Positions 12,450-24,739 of a DNA stretch of 64,000 nucleotides are shown one piece after another. The notes beneath the pieces are model-generated. The model did no database searches. It saw only the letters and a program-made list of their open reading frames with translations, and was not told the origin of the DNA. A program made the translations under genes and the position numbers. The stretch's first letter is position 1, and the number at the start of each line of letters is the position of its first letter. This stretch comes from Pardosa pseudoannulata (lineage: Eukaryota; Arthropoda; Arachnida; Araneae; Lycosidae): NCBI GenBank assembly GCA_032207245.1, contig CM063506.1, positions 16,116,975-16,180,974 of the forward strand, read 5' to 3'.

Positions 12450-13097
12450 TCCCTATATAATAATAGCTTAAGTTATCTGTCCGTCTGTCCCCGAATTTAT
12501 GAAGCCGTTGGACCTGGAAGGAATAGAGGCATTCATACTGGATTCTTGATGAGTTAAGGTTAGCAAAATTCAAAGCGAGTAAAGATTATCTTCTCCTAAA
12601 CTATCTATACGATTATAAAATAAATTGGTATAAATGTGCTTCATATTAAAGTGAAAAATATTGTCGTCTTTAAAACGTTTGAAATCCCCCCCTTCCCCCC
12701 TTTTCGAACGTTTAGTGTTATTATTTCAAGCCCTATTTTCCCCGGTTAAGGGAAGGCGATTAAATTTATCAATTTATCCCATAATAAATAAGTAAAAATA
12801 ACATTTTTTTCTAGCATTATGACGTCATTCCTGAAACCATCTCATTTAATCATTTCTCATTTTAAATTATTTAAAAATCGACTGCATTATTTTCATACGT
12901 TTTATCACTGAACTTAGATATTATGTAAATAATTTTCTTTTATATTTGGCTTAAATAATAGATTAGGTACATGTGTGATAATTTTAAATTTAATCATCTA
13001 TTATTTTTTTGTTGCAATGAAAATTATATCCCCGGTATTAACAACAAATTTACTGGTTAGCAAATTTTACTGATCCCGTCATATGACGGGCTATATG
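12450..13097 (+). mobile_element. Helitron-like R1, copy b
   Basis: The 5' end is TCCCTATATAATAATAGC and the 3' zone holds the perfect palindrome CCCGTCATATGACGGG (13075-13090), then CTATATG. This is the most complete R1 copy for internal order. It has no flanking direct duplication, unlike R1-a. The expected terminal CTRR is not clear here, which weakens the Helitron call. Confidence 0.5.
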
Positions 13098-13118
13098 TGT
13101 TGAAAATATTTCCAACCA

Positions 13119-13121
<3 letters not shown>

Positions 13122-13151
<30 letters not shown>
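13122..13151. repeat. Poly-T tract
   Basis: About thirty consecutive T residues followed by GCAG. Confidence 0.95.
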
Positions 13152-13153
<2 letters not shown>

Positions 13154-13476
13154 AGTAACCGTAAACTTTGAATGCGAAGTGACACCTTTCTTTTTGTTGT
13201 AATTCTGATTTCTTTATATGTTTAGTTTGTTCTGTGAGCGATGCATGTATGAAAAGGTTGTCTTGATGTACAAAAATGTTCTTAGCTGTGGTAAAAGCAC
13301 CACGGAAGTTAAAATAGGAGAACTATGTATTACTACTAATGTAAATAATGTATATAATTTTTAAATTTCTGTAATAAAGCTGTCCCATATAGAAGATTAC
13401 TTGAAATTGAAATATTTTTTCTAGTTGGTGCCGAAATAGTTCTCCTATATTATTATTTGTAATACAACTTGATTAC
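13152..13476. other. Intergenic, no gene seen
   Basis: AT-rich sequence between the poly-T tract and the TTAA MITE; nothing recognised. Confidence 0.5.
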
Positions 13477-13750
13477 TTAACACTAAACATACCAACACTT
13501 AATACATACCTATTTCTATCATAGCCGGTCAAATGACCGGACTTTATTTTTTCTGATTATAAATGTATGAAATATGAAAATTGAAAGGAAATAGACAACT
13601 AAACTTTATTATAATTAAACAAAATTGTATATTGTCAATTTTTATGTATTGCAAACACAAAGAATAAGAATTTTTAATTTATTTCCCATCGCATTTTTTA
13701 CATTAACCTTATGGGTCATTTGACCCGTTATATGGTATTTTTAGTGTTAA
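13477..13750. mobile_element. piggyBac-like MITE (274 bp)
   Basis: The TTAA-flanked ends TTAACACTAAACATACCAA and, reversed, TTAACACTAAAAATACCAT match at 17 of 19 positions. Inside each end lies an inverted GGTCAAATGACC motif. TTAA target use and subterminal repeats point to piggyBac. No coding sequence is present. Confidence 0.75.
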
Positions 13751-14564
13751 ATTATTTGATATACTTGAAATAATAATTAATATTTATTTTTTCAATATGC
13801 TAGTAAGCTTATAATAGCTTTATACGAAAACTTTTCAGCTCAAAAGGTACTATTTTCCCTTAAAGAAACTACAGAATTTTAAAAATACATAACCACGAAA
13901 TTATCTTACAGCATAAGTCTGCTAAATCATCTGGGATATCGATTTTGCAATGGTAAATAAAAACGAAACTTCAGTCTCCTTCTGAACGCAGATTAATGTT
14001 TCTTTTGATTTATTTACGAAATGAGTATCTAACAGGTAAATAAATATGTCAGTCCATTTCTCATAAATACCGCGTCCTCTTGTGTTGTTTGCGTGCTTGT
14101 CTGTCATTTTCTTTTCCTCTTCCAGAACTTGCGATTGCAGGTATATTCAACCATGCACGGTAATCGATCTTATTATACTTAGTGTACCTTGTTATTCGTG
14201 GAAATGGCGTTATCTATTTTTCGTTCTCCGTTTTTGTGGGAACGTTTCATGTGTTATATTTTTAGCGATAGACAATGGTTCCCAAAATGAAAGGGGAACG
14301 GAAAATATCGGAAAACAAAAATATTGGTTAAAGCATTGTATGTAAAAAATTCCTCTAAGTATTATAAAGCATGTAAGACTGCTTGTGTTCTCTTTAAAAT
14401 CAAGAAATTCCTCATTACTTTCCGGTAATATATTTTACCACGAATTTTAATGGTTTCCAGGACAATTTAGTTCTTGGTTTCCTGATGATTAAGAGTCTAT
14501 TATTTCTGCCTACTCTTAGTCTACTCTAAACACTATACAACAGACCCCAAAATGAAAGGAGAAC

Positions 14565-15110
14565 CAGGTCTCGATTATCAAGATTTTGGGCCCAGGGCAA
14601 AGAATATGTTTGTTCCCTTGCAGATTATTATTACATTTTATTAATGTATAGCTGAAAGATTTGCATAATGCAACAAGCCTTTTTTTATTTGACCATGGGT
14701 TGAAAAGATATACTATCATGCAGGGTATATTCAAAACATTTCGTTAACAGTATCCACCAATCAGAAAGCTCAATTTTGTGACTGAGAACATTGTTGAGAA
14801 AAGTTCTCAAAATCTAGCCATCTGGTAGATTTCATTAGAAAAATGACCTGCATTCTTGCCTTTAGTTTTTAAGTGCAAAACCATGATTGACAAATGAGGG
14901 GGTGTTTATACTTGCAGGTACTCTGTGAAATAATGAAAAACTTACAAAATTTTAGCTCACATAATTTGTATATAAAATAAAAACATGAAATTTTTAAGGC
15001 TACAAAATTTATTTGTTTTAAAACTACATCTGGATCTAAAAATTTTTGGGTCCCTGAAATCAGTGGGCCCTGGACATGTGCTTGCGTGCCTTGCCGATAA
15101 TATGGCTCTG
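14565..15110 (-). mobile_element. hAT-type MITE, family hAT-2, copy a (546 bp)
   Basis: Flanked by a perfect 8-bp target duplication AGGAGAAC (14557-14564 and 15111-15118). Ends start CAG and finish CTG. A second copy of the same length, 546 bp, is at 47230-47775 in the opposite orientation. Open frames here are shared by chance only. Confidence 0.88.
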
Positions 15111-15184
15111 AGGAGAACGGGAAGTTATGAATAACAAAAATCTCGGTTAAATCAGTATATGTGAGAAATTCCTCTACGCATTGT

Positions 15185-15358
15185 CGATGGCAGAATGATT
15201 AGGACGTTGATCTTCGGTACCGGAGTTCGGGGGTTCGAATCTCACTGTGGCATGGTTGTTCGTAGTAGTTCGGAATCGGCTTTAAGCAAGTATCAGCCTC
15301 ATTTGCCCTCTGCAAAAAAGTATATCATAGCGGTCCAAACCAAACCAAACCAAACCTG
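15185..15358 (+). mobile_element. tRNA-derived SINE, copy 2
   Basis: A perfect 10-bp target duplication TACGCATTGT (15175-15184 and 15359-15368) encloses a B box GGGTTCGAATCTCAC and an (AAACC)-type tail. The 5' end lacks the first bases of the head. Confidence 0.9.
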
Positions 15359-15799
15359 TACGCATTGTTTAGTAAGGAAGAAAAACTGTAGTATCTTTAG
15401 AATTAAGAAATTCATTATCACTTTCCGGTAATATATTCTTACACTATTTGTGGCATTTTCTAGGTGGAGCGACGTAACTCAGGAAATAAAAGGGGACTGT
15501 ATGAAGAAATGAACTCGAAAATTTAATTCCATCAGAGAAGCTTTGTTGCGACAATGCCCCACACAGTACCATGTACGTTACAGGTTCACATCAGTACTGG
15601 ATTTTCTCCTGCGCTACGACCCTCAGTAGCGACTTTGTCGTCCTTGACAGGGGGGGTCACGTGACAATAAAGGTAAGAAAGGCCAACGGCTAAAAAAGGG
15701 AGAAATTCCCTGAGATGAAACCCAGGAATTACGACAAAACACTAGAATAATTTAATCCTCGGTGTCCAGATAATTGAGAGTCTATTGTGTATAATTGCC

Positions 15800-16739
15800 T
15801 TCACCTGTTAGAAAAAAAGTTACATGTAAGTACGGGTACTAGAAAATTTGGATCGTCGATTCTCATGACTTGGAAAATGGAGTTAAAATTTCAAATAGTT
15901 GAGAAATAGTGTTTTTAGTCGCTAGCATTATCTTATCATAGCCACCTACTGGATGTAGTTTTAAACAAAATGTAATATTAGTCATTCTCTTTTCTCTTTT
16001 AATGTCTAGACATGATGTCTAGGTCATGAGAATATCCCGTAGGCCACCTCATCTCTTAGTCCGCCAGTCATTTTATTTTCTACAAATATTTCGGGTGCCA
16101 TCGAAGGATAATAGTTCCAAAAGTCAATTTTTTAATAATTAGTTTATTTATAGAAACAAAAAGAAGAAGAAACAAATTATATTTTTAATTACAATTTAAT
16201 AAAGTTATGTGCAAAAATTTCAAACATTTTCTTTTACTGTCATAATTATTAGGTAATTCTTTTTTTACACTCATATCAATACCTGTTGTGAATTAATTAG
16301 AGCTCTCATTAAATTTAAGTATTTACCCATGACCTAATTTATAGTGGTTATTATTTTGTTAGTCAAAGACCAAATTTTATTTGTCTTGCGTTGTGTAGAA
16401 TATTTAAGTTTTAAAGTTAACCTCAGGTTCTGAGATACTACAGACTTATTAAAAAAAAAAAAAAAAACTAACAAGCCAAATTAAGAGTTACTAAAATCAA
16501 ATATTACACACTTAAAATAAATACATACAAGGTTGATAGTTTAAAGTAAAAAATAAGAAAAATTATTGTCATATTATTTATATGTCTACGTACACAAATT
16601 TAATTTAAACTTCATAAACTGTGCTTTTCTAAATTTTCTACTATGTGCCACATTATTCAAAGTTCAACATTAAGAATATACTAATATTTACGTAAAAAAG
16701 AAGAGAGAGGACCTAATTCCAAATTCAAATATTTATAAT
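15800..16739. other. Intergenic, no gene seen
   Basis: AT-rich DNA with a poly-A run at about 16450-16467. No conserved ORF or repeat was recognised. Confidence 0.5.
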
Positions 16740-17225
16740 AAGTACCTTTATGGGTCTGCAAATGGATGTGCATCTGTAGGGATGTGCTAGGGCGGCACTC
16801 AGGTCTGGAACTCTTCAGATTTGAGTTGGTGGAAGAATGTAGACCTCTTTACTCTCGATTGATGGGGTGACAATGCTGACTTCAGTCCCACCACTGGTTT
16901 GGGGCCTTCGAAATAACTTGGGGATTCTGTGAAGCTGATGCACTGGAATACTTCTGGTCGTTGCGAGATGTCGTTCTCGTTAATTTTTTCGTAGTCTCTC
17001 TTGGACCCAACTCTTCCTTTGGTCCCCGAACTCCAACTATCTTCTTAACTTTTCTTTTTTATTTTATTTTAATCTATGTCCTTTCTTACTTCTCTTCGTC
17101 CAATCAGCAGAGCTACATTTATCCGTTGTTCTCCCTTTCCCCGCCTTTAAACCGCAAACATGTGGAAAATCTTACCCCTTCAAATTGGACACTGTCCCTT
17201 AGGGACTCATAAATAACTCCACAAA
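16740..17225. other. GC-richer unassigned island
   Basis: Base composition rises clearly above the neighbours. Read on the minus strand it starts TGTGGAGTTATTTATGAG and holds TGATTGG and AAAGGCGGGGAAAGG, which look promoter- or LTR-like. I found no partner end, coding frame or second copy. Confidence 0.25.
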
Positions 17226-17407
17226 GGTACATTCTTATTTAGTGTTATAAACGGAGACATCATTTTATTCTGGAAATGGGATCAGAACCAGCCCGAAAAT
17301 CCGCACACTACGAATCCGTTCAATTAAATTTTATAGTTCCTCTCTCCTTTAGAAAACGTGTGATGAGGTAAGATTTAGATTTCAAGAATTTCACTTCTCG
17401 TTTTATT

Positions 17408-17546
17408 TATATCAATTATATTAATTAATCAATTATATTAATTATATCAATTATATTAATTAATCAATTATATTAATTAATCAATTATATTAATTAATCA
17501 ATTATATTAATTATATCAATTATATTAATTATCAATTATATTAATG
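17408..17546. repeat. AT-rich minisatellite
   Basis: Tandem variants of TCAATTATATTAATTAA and TCAATTATATTAATTAT repeat about eight times. Each unit is nearly palindromic. Confidence 0.9.
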
Positions 17547-17956
17547 ATCTAAATCGCCTCACCACATTCAGTTGTTCAAAGCATTCTCTTATATGAAGGG
17601 ATTTGCTATTCCTCAACGAAAATTTTACTCCCTTACACGGAGAGAGCACTCATTTTTCGAGATCCGTTTTGCTTCTACAGTTCTTCTAAAAGAGGAGAGA
17701 GTTTTAGTTCTTATTCTGAATTTTTCTTGACATTCAGTATTATTTTAATTTACAAGTCTCTTATAAAAAATGTATGTTGTATGTATTTATATGTTTACTG
17801 AATACAGAAACTTGTTTTATTTAATGAACATGAAAACAAATTGCTGTTACAGTTTACAGATATAAATATAGATATATTTTATAACCTTTAACCAACTTTA
17901 TTTATTAAAGTATCATGAAAAATAGAAGAATATTGTTTTCTTGTTTTCATGGTCGG

Positions 17957-18768
17957 CATTGACGATCGATGGTTAAACAGTAGGGCGCTGCCCTTAAACT
18001 GGAGTTCTCGGGGTCGAATCCAACTGCTGGCATGAGTGTTCGTACCCGTTGGAAATCGGTCTCATTAGTCCTCGTGAGCAGGGCCGTAACTAGGTCCTTT
18101 AGCGCCCGTGACTATAAAACTGGTCTGCGCCCCTGCTTATCAAATATAGAGAGAAAATATATAAACATGTTTTTTATATATCATATCTTCAGAATGAATT
18201 CAAATATTTTTTTAATTTTTAAAATGTTCCTAGTATAATAATTTTTAATTTTTCTTCTATTTTTACCTTATTAATACTTAAAGACATTTTTTAACATTTT
18301 GTAGATATTACTTTGATGATAACCCGAATAGTTTATTTGAGGGGAATATTTTTTATTTAAACTTTGAATTTCACAAAAAATTTGCAGATTTCTAAATTTA
18401 GACTTATTTTCAATAAATTTAATAAACTGTAAATTTAAACTATATATCCAGATTTATTATATTAAAGCATATTATGAGTGTTTAGTAAACACTTTGTACG
18501 AATCTATAACAAGTTTAGTTTCTAGAAGCATTAAAGAAATCATAAGAAAAAGTAATTTTTAAATACATTGGATTTTATAATAAAAAAAATTATTTTTTAA
18601 ATATTCCTTACTTCTAGTCAGGGCGAATTGTTCTCTTTCGGACCCCATTTTCCTCACGGTTAATTGCCCCTAAGACTGATGCACGCAAATGCCACCTTTG
18701 CCACCACCTAGTTACTGCCTGTTCGTGAGTAAAACAGTAGCATGCAGTTCTCCAAACCAAACAGAACC
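17957..18768 (+). mobile_element. tRNA-derived SINE, copy 3, split by a hAT-1 MITE
   Basis: The head and body run to CTCGTGAG at 18078. The rest resumes at 18722 (TTCGTGAG, then AAACAGTAG and a CCAAACCAAACAG tail). The 643-bp hAT-1 element fills the gap, so the SINE is older than that insertion. Confidence 0.8.
18079..18721 (+). mobile_element. hAT-1 MITE, copy b, nested in a SINE
   Basis: It starts CAGGGCCGTAACTAGG and ends CCTAGTTACTGCCTG. The flanking octamers CTCGTGAG and TTCGTGAG match at 7 of 8. Non-coding throughout. Confidence 0.88.
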
Positions 18769-18769
18769 A

Positions 18770-19516
18770 TAGTCGAAAAAGACTAGTATTCACATATACG
18801 AAGAAAGTTATACGAAGAACTCCCCGTTTTCCTTCGTCATCCGTGCATTTTCTCAGTTCTAATATATATTTAGATTTTCTAATAAATTGTTAACTGTTTT
18901 ATTTTCTCTGATAGAGTATTTTCCTTAATTTTTATTTCTTAAAATGGGTCAAAAAAGACATTTTCTATTTCAATGACCTGATGCTTAAATATTATTGGAA
19001 GAATAGCCAAATTAATATCCCTCATGCGTTAACGACATTTACGCAAACTGAACATAAACTTATAAATAAGATTTTTATAGGTCAAAGAAAGGAACTTTTC
19101 AAACATATGAAGCGACAAAGATAACAATAGAGTTATTATTTTTGTAGCTTATTTAATGATTTTATATCTATCTCCTCGCTTTACCGAGCATGGCACAATT
19201 TTTTCCATTACAACTGATAATTCATAAAGTCAATAAACGCTTCAATTTTGCGATGATTCACCAGCTAACAATGGTGAGTTCTCCGAACAGATTTCGAGGG
19301 TATCGAAAGAGAGCTAGTGAATGATTGTGGACAAGCGAAGATCCTCCGGATATCATCAGGAAATTACAGAATTGTAGATAGAGGATGTTAGATCATTAGT
19401 GTTTAAATAAGCCAACGCCGGGCAAATGCGGCTCTAACAGTCACATACGGTCTTCGTCGAGTTCAATTCGGCTCTCACGGTTATTTTTAAATCCATTTAT
19501 TCGCGATATTATTATA
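18770..19516. other. Intergenic, no gene seen
   Basis: No repeat partner, coding frame or array recognised. Confidence 0.5.
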
Positions 19517-20313
19517 CAGTGGACTCCGCTTAAAGTGATCGAGGTTAAAGTTATCAATCGCTTATTGTTATCGAAATTACTTGGTCCCGATTTTATCTAT
19601 TCATTTGTAATTTAAAATTATCGTTTTATGTAATCATTACACCGGTTAATGTTATCAGTTTTCGAACCCCATTTTAACCGTCAAAGGAATATTCGCAATG
19701 TATTCAGAAGAAACCCGTCCTTTCTTTTCCTTCGCTGTTCTTTGAGTTTTTGAAAATACTCCCTCTTCCAACTAGGGAAATGGGGAATGAACAAAAAGGA
19801 GTGGTGCATTAATTCCACGTCCCTGGAATTTTTCAGAAATACGCACACCCAGCTGGTGGTCATTGGTTGTCAGATAAGCAAAGGCAACACATTCTTGAAT
19901 GAAAAAGCGTATTCACATTTTATGCCTTACTCGCTTACATGCAGTTTGTCGATATGGAAGCCAGAAAGCGAAATGATTTAACGTTAAAACAAAAGATTGA
20001 AATTTTAAATCGATATGACAGGTTGATTATGATTACGAACAATTTATCAATGAGTTCTTAGAAAAAATTGTAGACAGTCAACAATTGATCAATTTTTTAA
20101 TTATGCATGCAATTCTTAATTTTTAAAGGATAATATACATAAATGCGGATAGTATAAATTGTGTTTTTTCATTTTGTTTTAAAATTTAGTACGTGTGAAT
20201 TAAAGGGAGGGGGGTAAATTTATCTAATTTTGCATATCGTTTATTGTTATCAATCGGTTATTGTTATCAAAATCACGGTGTCCCAAACTGATCACATTAA
20301 GCAGAGTCCACTG
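19517..20313 (+). mobile_element. Tigger/pogo deletion derivative T1 (797 bp)
   Basis: TIRs start CAGTGGACTCCGCTTAA and are flanked by TA on both sides, as in Tc1/mariner-pogo elements. The residual coding starts at MEARKRNDLTLK (the N-terminus of a CENP-B-type helix-turn-helix). After about 24 codons it jumps directly to a piece matching the extreme C-terminal end (DYEQFINE). The DDE domain is therefore entirely deleted. Confidence 0.85.
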
Positions 20314-20315
20314 TA

Positions 20316-20959
20316 GATCACGAATATGAAACATGTGGCCTTTAAGTTGCATACAGCCTTTGTAGTTTTCTCTTGCTGCCTCATAAAACATAGCGCTTAT
20401 GTTATTTAATATTTAACTATACAGTTTAAGACAATTTGAAAAATAATAGAAATAACTAAAGAATGGTGTGAATGTGTTTTAGTGACTAAGGGACGTAAAA
20501 CCAATTATATAGTTTTCAGTAGTATTCATTGATAAGGCAATTTATGTATTTAAAAATGGTTTCACTAATATTATTACTATTCTAATTATAATTATTATTA
20601 TTCTATTGTATTTATCTGTAATTCAATAAATTTATTTAAAAATACTTCTACTTTATTATTTCTTTCTTCTAAGAGCTATTTAAATCTGTAGTTGTTTATT
20701 AGAAAATAAAGATTACTGTTATAAAAAGCTTTTACCATTATGTGATACACAAATACTTTATAATGTAACTGTAACTTTTACGTTAAAGAATAAAAAGTGT
20801 TTTAACAAATTTATTTATTTCTATTTAGAGCAATAAATTGATAAAAACTATTAAGTAGCATTTCTAGGTATACCAATTTATGAGGCCTCTAATGGTTAAA
20901 AGGTTTCCTCACCTCTATTATACATGGGTCATCAGTTTGTGAAATAATACTTATTGACA
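20316..20959. other. Intergenic, no gene seen
   Basis: Very AT-rich; nothing recognised apart from runs of TTATTA. Confidence 0.5.
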
Positions 20960-20967
20960 AAGCATCT

Positions 20968-21664
20968 CAGGGCCGTAACTAGGTCCTTTGGCGCCCGTGG
21001 CAGAAAACTGGCTCACGCCCCTACCGCCAAATAGAGTGAGAAAATATATAAACATGTTTTTTCTATATCATATATTCAGAATGAACTCACAAAATTCTTT
21101 GTTAATTCTTAAAAGTTCCTAGTATATTAATTTTTATTTTTTTTCTATTTTTACCTAAATATTACTTTAAATATTTTATGGGGGGTCATATTTTGCTGAT
21201 AAATAAAATAGTTTATTTGAGGGGAATATATTCTAATAGTGGGAATATATTCTAATAGTGCGTTAAATTTTCATACAATATTGACAAATTTCTAAATTTA
21301 AATTTAGCTTTAATAACTTTAGTAAATTCAAAATTTTAAACGAATACCCGGATCAATATTAAGGCATTTTAGGAGTCTTTGGCAAACATTTTATAAGAAT
21401 CTATATCCAGTTTAATCTCTAGATTCTAGAGATTAAACTGGATATAGATGCTTCTAGAGTCTAGAAGCAATTTTTAAAAAATAAGAAAATTCATAAAAAA
21501 ATAATTTCTAAACACTTTGGATTTTATAATAAAAAAATAATTTTTCAACTTCTTGTTTCTACTCGGATCGAATTTCGGATCCCATATACGTCACAGTGCG
21601 GCGCCCCTATGACTGATTCGCCCGTGGAAAATGCCACCTTTGCCAATCCCTATTTACGGCCCTG
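20968..21664 (+). mobile_element. hAT-1 MITE, copy c (697 bp)
   Basis: A perfect 8-bp target duplication AAGCATCT (20960-20967 and 21665-21672) encloses ends CAGGGCCGTAACTAGG and ATTTACGGCCCTG. It carries a unique 51-bp snap-back palindrome at 21399-21449. Confidence 0.92.
21399..21449. repeat. Perfect 25-bp palindrome with 1-nt centre
   Basis: Positions 21399-21423 and 21425-21449 are exact reverse complements around a single T. The equivalent place in copy b (near 18505-18530) has only one arm, so the second arm arose here as an inverted local duplication. Confidence 0.93.
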
Positions 21665-21672
21665 AAGCATCT

Positions 21673-22303
21673 AGGGAACTATTATAAATGAAAGAGGCAT
21701 TGCAGCAAATGCAGCTGTGATCTACTTCAATAACTGAGTTTTGGAAACTCTTATCAGAATTAAATATCCAGACTAAAAGCTGATTGCCATCTAATTTCAA
21801 TTATTGGTAACTTTTGGTATTTCTGATTAAGTTATTGACTTTTTAACTTTTGATTTAACTTATCGGTTTGAATATTTGTACTCAACGATGAATTTCGTAC
21901 AACCAAAGTATAGTTCACAGTTGACTGAATTATCTTACTAAACCTCTTTAATAAATTTTGCACTACATTTCAAATGTTTGATCAAAGATCTTATTGGAAA
22001 GTATGACTTCACTCAATTAGTTTCGGCCGAATACGTATGCAATTTTTTTTTTATTCTCAATGGTTGTTCAGTCTATAAAAAGGAATGTAAATCACTAGCA
22101 TAAAAATCACTAGGGTCAGTCCATATTTGTCTTTTTCTTTACTTAAGTGTGCTGCAAGTTGGAGAGTGTATGTATATGTGTGTGTGTTAAAAGATATGCC
22201 GTTTATTAAACTAAGTTTTATTTATTCTACGTCTGTTTCGTCGTTTGATTTTCTGCATATTCATCCAACAGATAAAAGGGTTATGGGGCCAGCAGATTTT
22301 ATG
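21673..22303. other. Intergenic, no gene seen
   Basis: No coding region or repeat identified. Confidence 0.5.
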
Positions 22304-22591
22304 TAGCCTCCACACTGTGGCCAATTGGTCACCACTTCCTGATGGTGACCCTGAACGATGGTTCACGGGTTGCACCCATACGCTGGGCCACTAAATGAGC
22401 CGAGCTCGTGGATTCGTCCAACAGGGTCTACTGCGCATTTTAGTTGCTTTGATCTGGCTGCTTTGATCTTTGGAGACCGCCTCCGAAGCCATCGTCCGCC
22501 AAGGCTATTTTATTGTCTGTCACCATCGACCACGATGAGCCATACCCCATCCAGACGATGGTAATGGCTTGCAGTGGACCATAGTTTAGAG
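22304..22591 (+). repeat. GC-richer dispersed repeat R5, copy a
   Basis: About 290 bp, clearly GC-richer than its surroundings. It is matched in inverted orientation by 51399-51725 (shared blocks GGCCAATTGGTCACCAC, GAACGATGGTTCACGGGTTG, TTTGATCTTTGGAGA). The copies carry indels in different places, so coding is not obviously conserved. The class is unknown. Confidence 0.7.
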
Positions 22592-23003
22592 GAGCCTTTA
22601 GACAGATATTTTTACATTTTATTAATACTTTATTATTATATATTAGCTTTATCAATAAAGATTTGAAACAATTATTTTGAAACAGTCTTATCATATTTAT
22701 TATATATTTTTCTGTCATTTCACATAGCCCTTGTAGCACCGTAGCGAAAGGGGGGTATGTAGGGATTGTAACCTCCTCATAAGAATTGCTGTATTTATAT
22801 ATTATATATAAGGGTTGCTACGTAAATTTTGCAATATGAGTGAGAAAAATTCCTTCAGAGGAAAATTTCTTACTACGCCTCTAAGCATTTTCGTACCTTT
22901 TTGATTAAACTGAAAAACAACTTATGTATTTAATGCTATGTAAATACAGCAAGACTCTAAGGTATATAAAACCGTGAAAGACTACCTCTGTAATAAACAT
23001 ATA
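22592..23003. other. Intergenic, weak match to 52.2 kb
   Basis: The block around 22735-22800 (GGGGG...AACCTCCTCATAA-AATTGCTG) resembles 52196-52250. No gene is seen. Confidence 0.4.
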
Positions 23004-23873
23004 CAGTGGGCTCCGCCTTATGTAATCAGTTTGGGACAATTTGGGATTTTGATAACAATAACCGATTGATAGCAATAAACGATATACAAAATTAGATAAA
23101 TCCCCCACTTTAATTTACACGTACTACATTTCAAAATAAAATGAAAAAACTCACCTTATATTTATGTACTGTACATTATTCTTTAAGACATAAGAACTGT
23201 TTACATAATAAAAGTAATTGATCAATTGTTGACTGTCTACAATTCTTTCTAAGAAGCCGTGATAAATCGTTCGTAATCATTATGTTTTTTAAAGTCATCA
23301 GAGCGGTGTTGTACTCTACGTTTTAACACTTTCAATGCAATTCAGAAGCTGAGAAATGTTTAACTGCTCTGCAACATCGCACTGACTCATATTTTGTAAC
23401 CTGTCATAACGATTTAAAATTTCGATATTTAGTTTTAATGTTAAATCATTTCGCTTTCTGGCTTCCATATAGACCAACTGCTTGCAAGGCATAAATGTGA
23501 ATACGCTCCTGTTCAAGAATGAGTTGCCTTCTGCTTGTCTGACAACTATTGACCACCAGCAGGGTGTGCGTATTTCTGAAAAATTTCCCATTCCTTTGTT
23601 CATTCCCAATTTTCCGAGGTGGAAGAGGGAGAATTCTCGGAAATTAAAACAAGAACGAAGGGAAAAAAAGAATGGGTTCCTTCTGAATACATTGTGAATA
23701 TTCCTTTGCCAGTTAAAGTGAGGTTCGAAAACGGATAACATTAACCGTTGTAACGATCCCATAAAGCGATCCTTTTAACATACAAATGAATAGAGAAAAT
23801 CGGGACCAAGTGATTTCAATAACAATAAGCGATTGATAACATTAATCGGGATCACATTAAGCGGAGTCCACTG
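23004..23873 (-). mobile_element. Tigger/pogo deletion derivative T2 (870 bp)
   Basis: Outer ends CAGTGGGCTCCGCC and GCGGAGTCCACTG are flanked by TA. On the minus strand it has the transposase 5' region, then an internal deletion. Confidence 0.85.
23316..23468 (-). pseudogene. Tigger transposase N-terminal helix-turn-helix fragment
   Basis: The 50-residue frame starts MEARKRNDLTLK and continues through RYDRLQNMSQCDVAEQLNIS. That is the first CENP-B/psq-type DNA-binding helix-turn-helix of pogo-superfamily transposases. It then reads out at LLNCIESVKT, where the deletion joins the C-terminal tail out of frame. The start chosen is the methionine equivalent to that of T1, T3 and T4; a longer open frame upstream to 23762 is only translated TIR sequence. 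It lacks the second DNA-binding domain and all catalytic residues, so it cannot transpose, though it could in principle still bind the family's DNA. Confidence 0.75.
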
Positions 23874-23875
23874 TA

Positions 23876-24700
23876 TTAGTAAAACAAAATTGGAATGAAG
23901 GACATTTGAGTAGTTCAGTGATGCTTAGTTGGTATCACTGAACTTTAGGTCCAGAGTTTTGATAAGAGGGTTTTTCTCTATCAATATTTATTTAATCAGA
24001 GATTAACAGATGAAAACTGCTGATTTCTTTTTTACATTGGAAGAGATAAGCACTTCAAAAGTAGTGCGCAGCGAAAGTTTTGATTTGGAGAGATATAATT
24101 TATGATGGTCATTAAATAACTGATGAGTAACAAATACAGAGTCTAAACTGATTTCTAAAAAAATAATAATAATAATAATAAAAAAACCCAAACCCGATAG
24201 TACATGCATTTTTTTCCAATTCTTCTAAAGCAACAAATAGAATTTTTAAACAAGTATATGCTTTAAAAAATACTAAGATAAGTTTCCAATTAATATGAAG
24301 GGAAATGGATTGAAACACAACCCCAATCTTATTTTCCTGTTTAAGCTTCCGTTTCAGACTGCAAATTTTATCCGGGAATCAAATCAAATAAAACTAAGTG
24401 ATACAGATCGAACTCGAAGTGTACTTTTCAACAAAATCTACTGTAGATTTGAGATTACAGAGTTTCTTTCACTACTGCATGTATGTAGAATTGAAATTTT
24501 GTCAGAAGCAAGAATTAAAAACAGATGTCAAACTCAATTTGAAATATCCACTTCTTTGCGTAGACGATTTAAAATTTGATATATGTGTATAATATTTATA
24601 ATAATAATAAAAGAAATCAATCGAATAATATTTATATTTACTATAATGAATGGTGATATTTGTGTCAATTTAAAATTTTTGAATTCTTAGTTTGGCCACT
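23876..24700. other. Intergenic; short (AAT)n
   Basis: An (AAT)n run lies at about 24160-24183. The overlapping ORFs near 24295-24592 have no recognisable domain and are probably chance. Confidence 0.5.
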
Positions 24701-24739
24701 ATTCCGGACCTAGAAGCCTATACCCTTTTTTTTGTCAGT

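Larger units (their letters stand above)
14270..15800. repeat. Host tandem duplication (about 250 bp) invaded by two elements
   Basis: Unit 1 is 14270-14520. Unit 2 starts near 14540 and is split by the hAT-2 MITE (14565-15110) and a SINE (15185-15358), resuming to about 15790. Shared landmarks are CAAAATGAAAGG, AAATTCCTCTA, CACTTTCCGGTAATATATT-like and GAGTCTATT. Confidence 0.65.
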
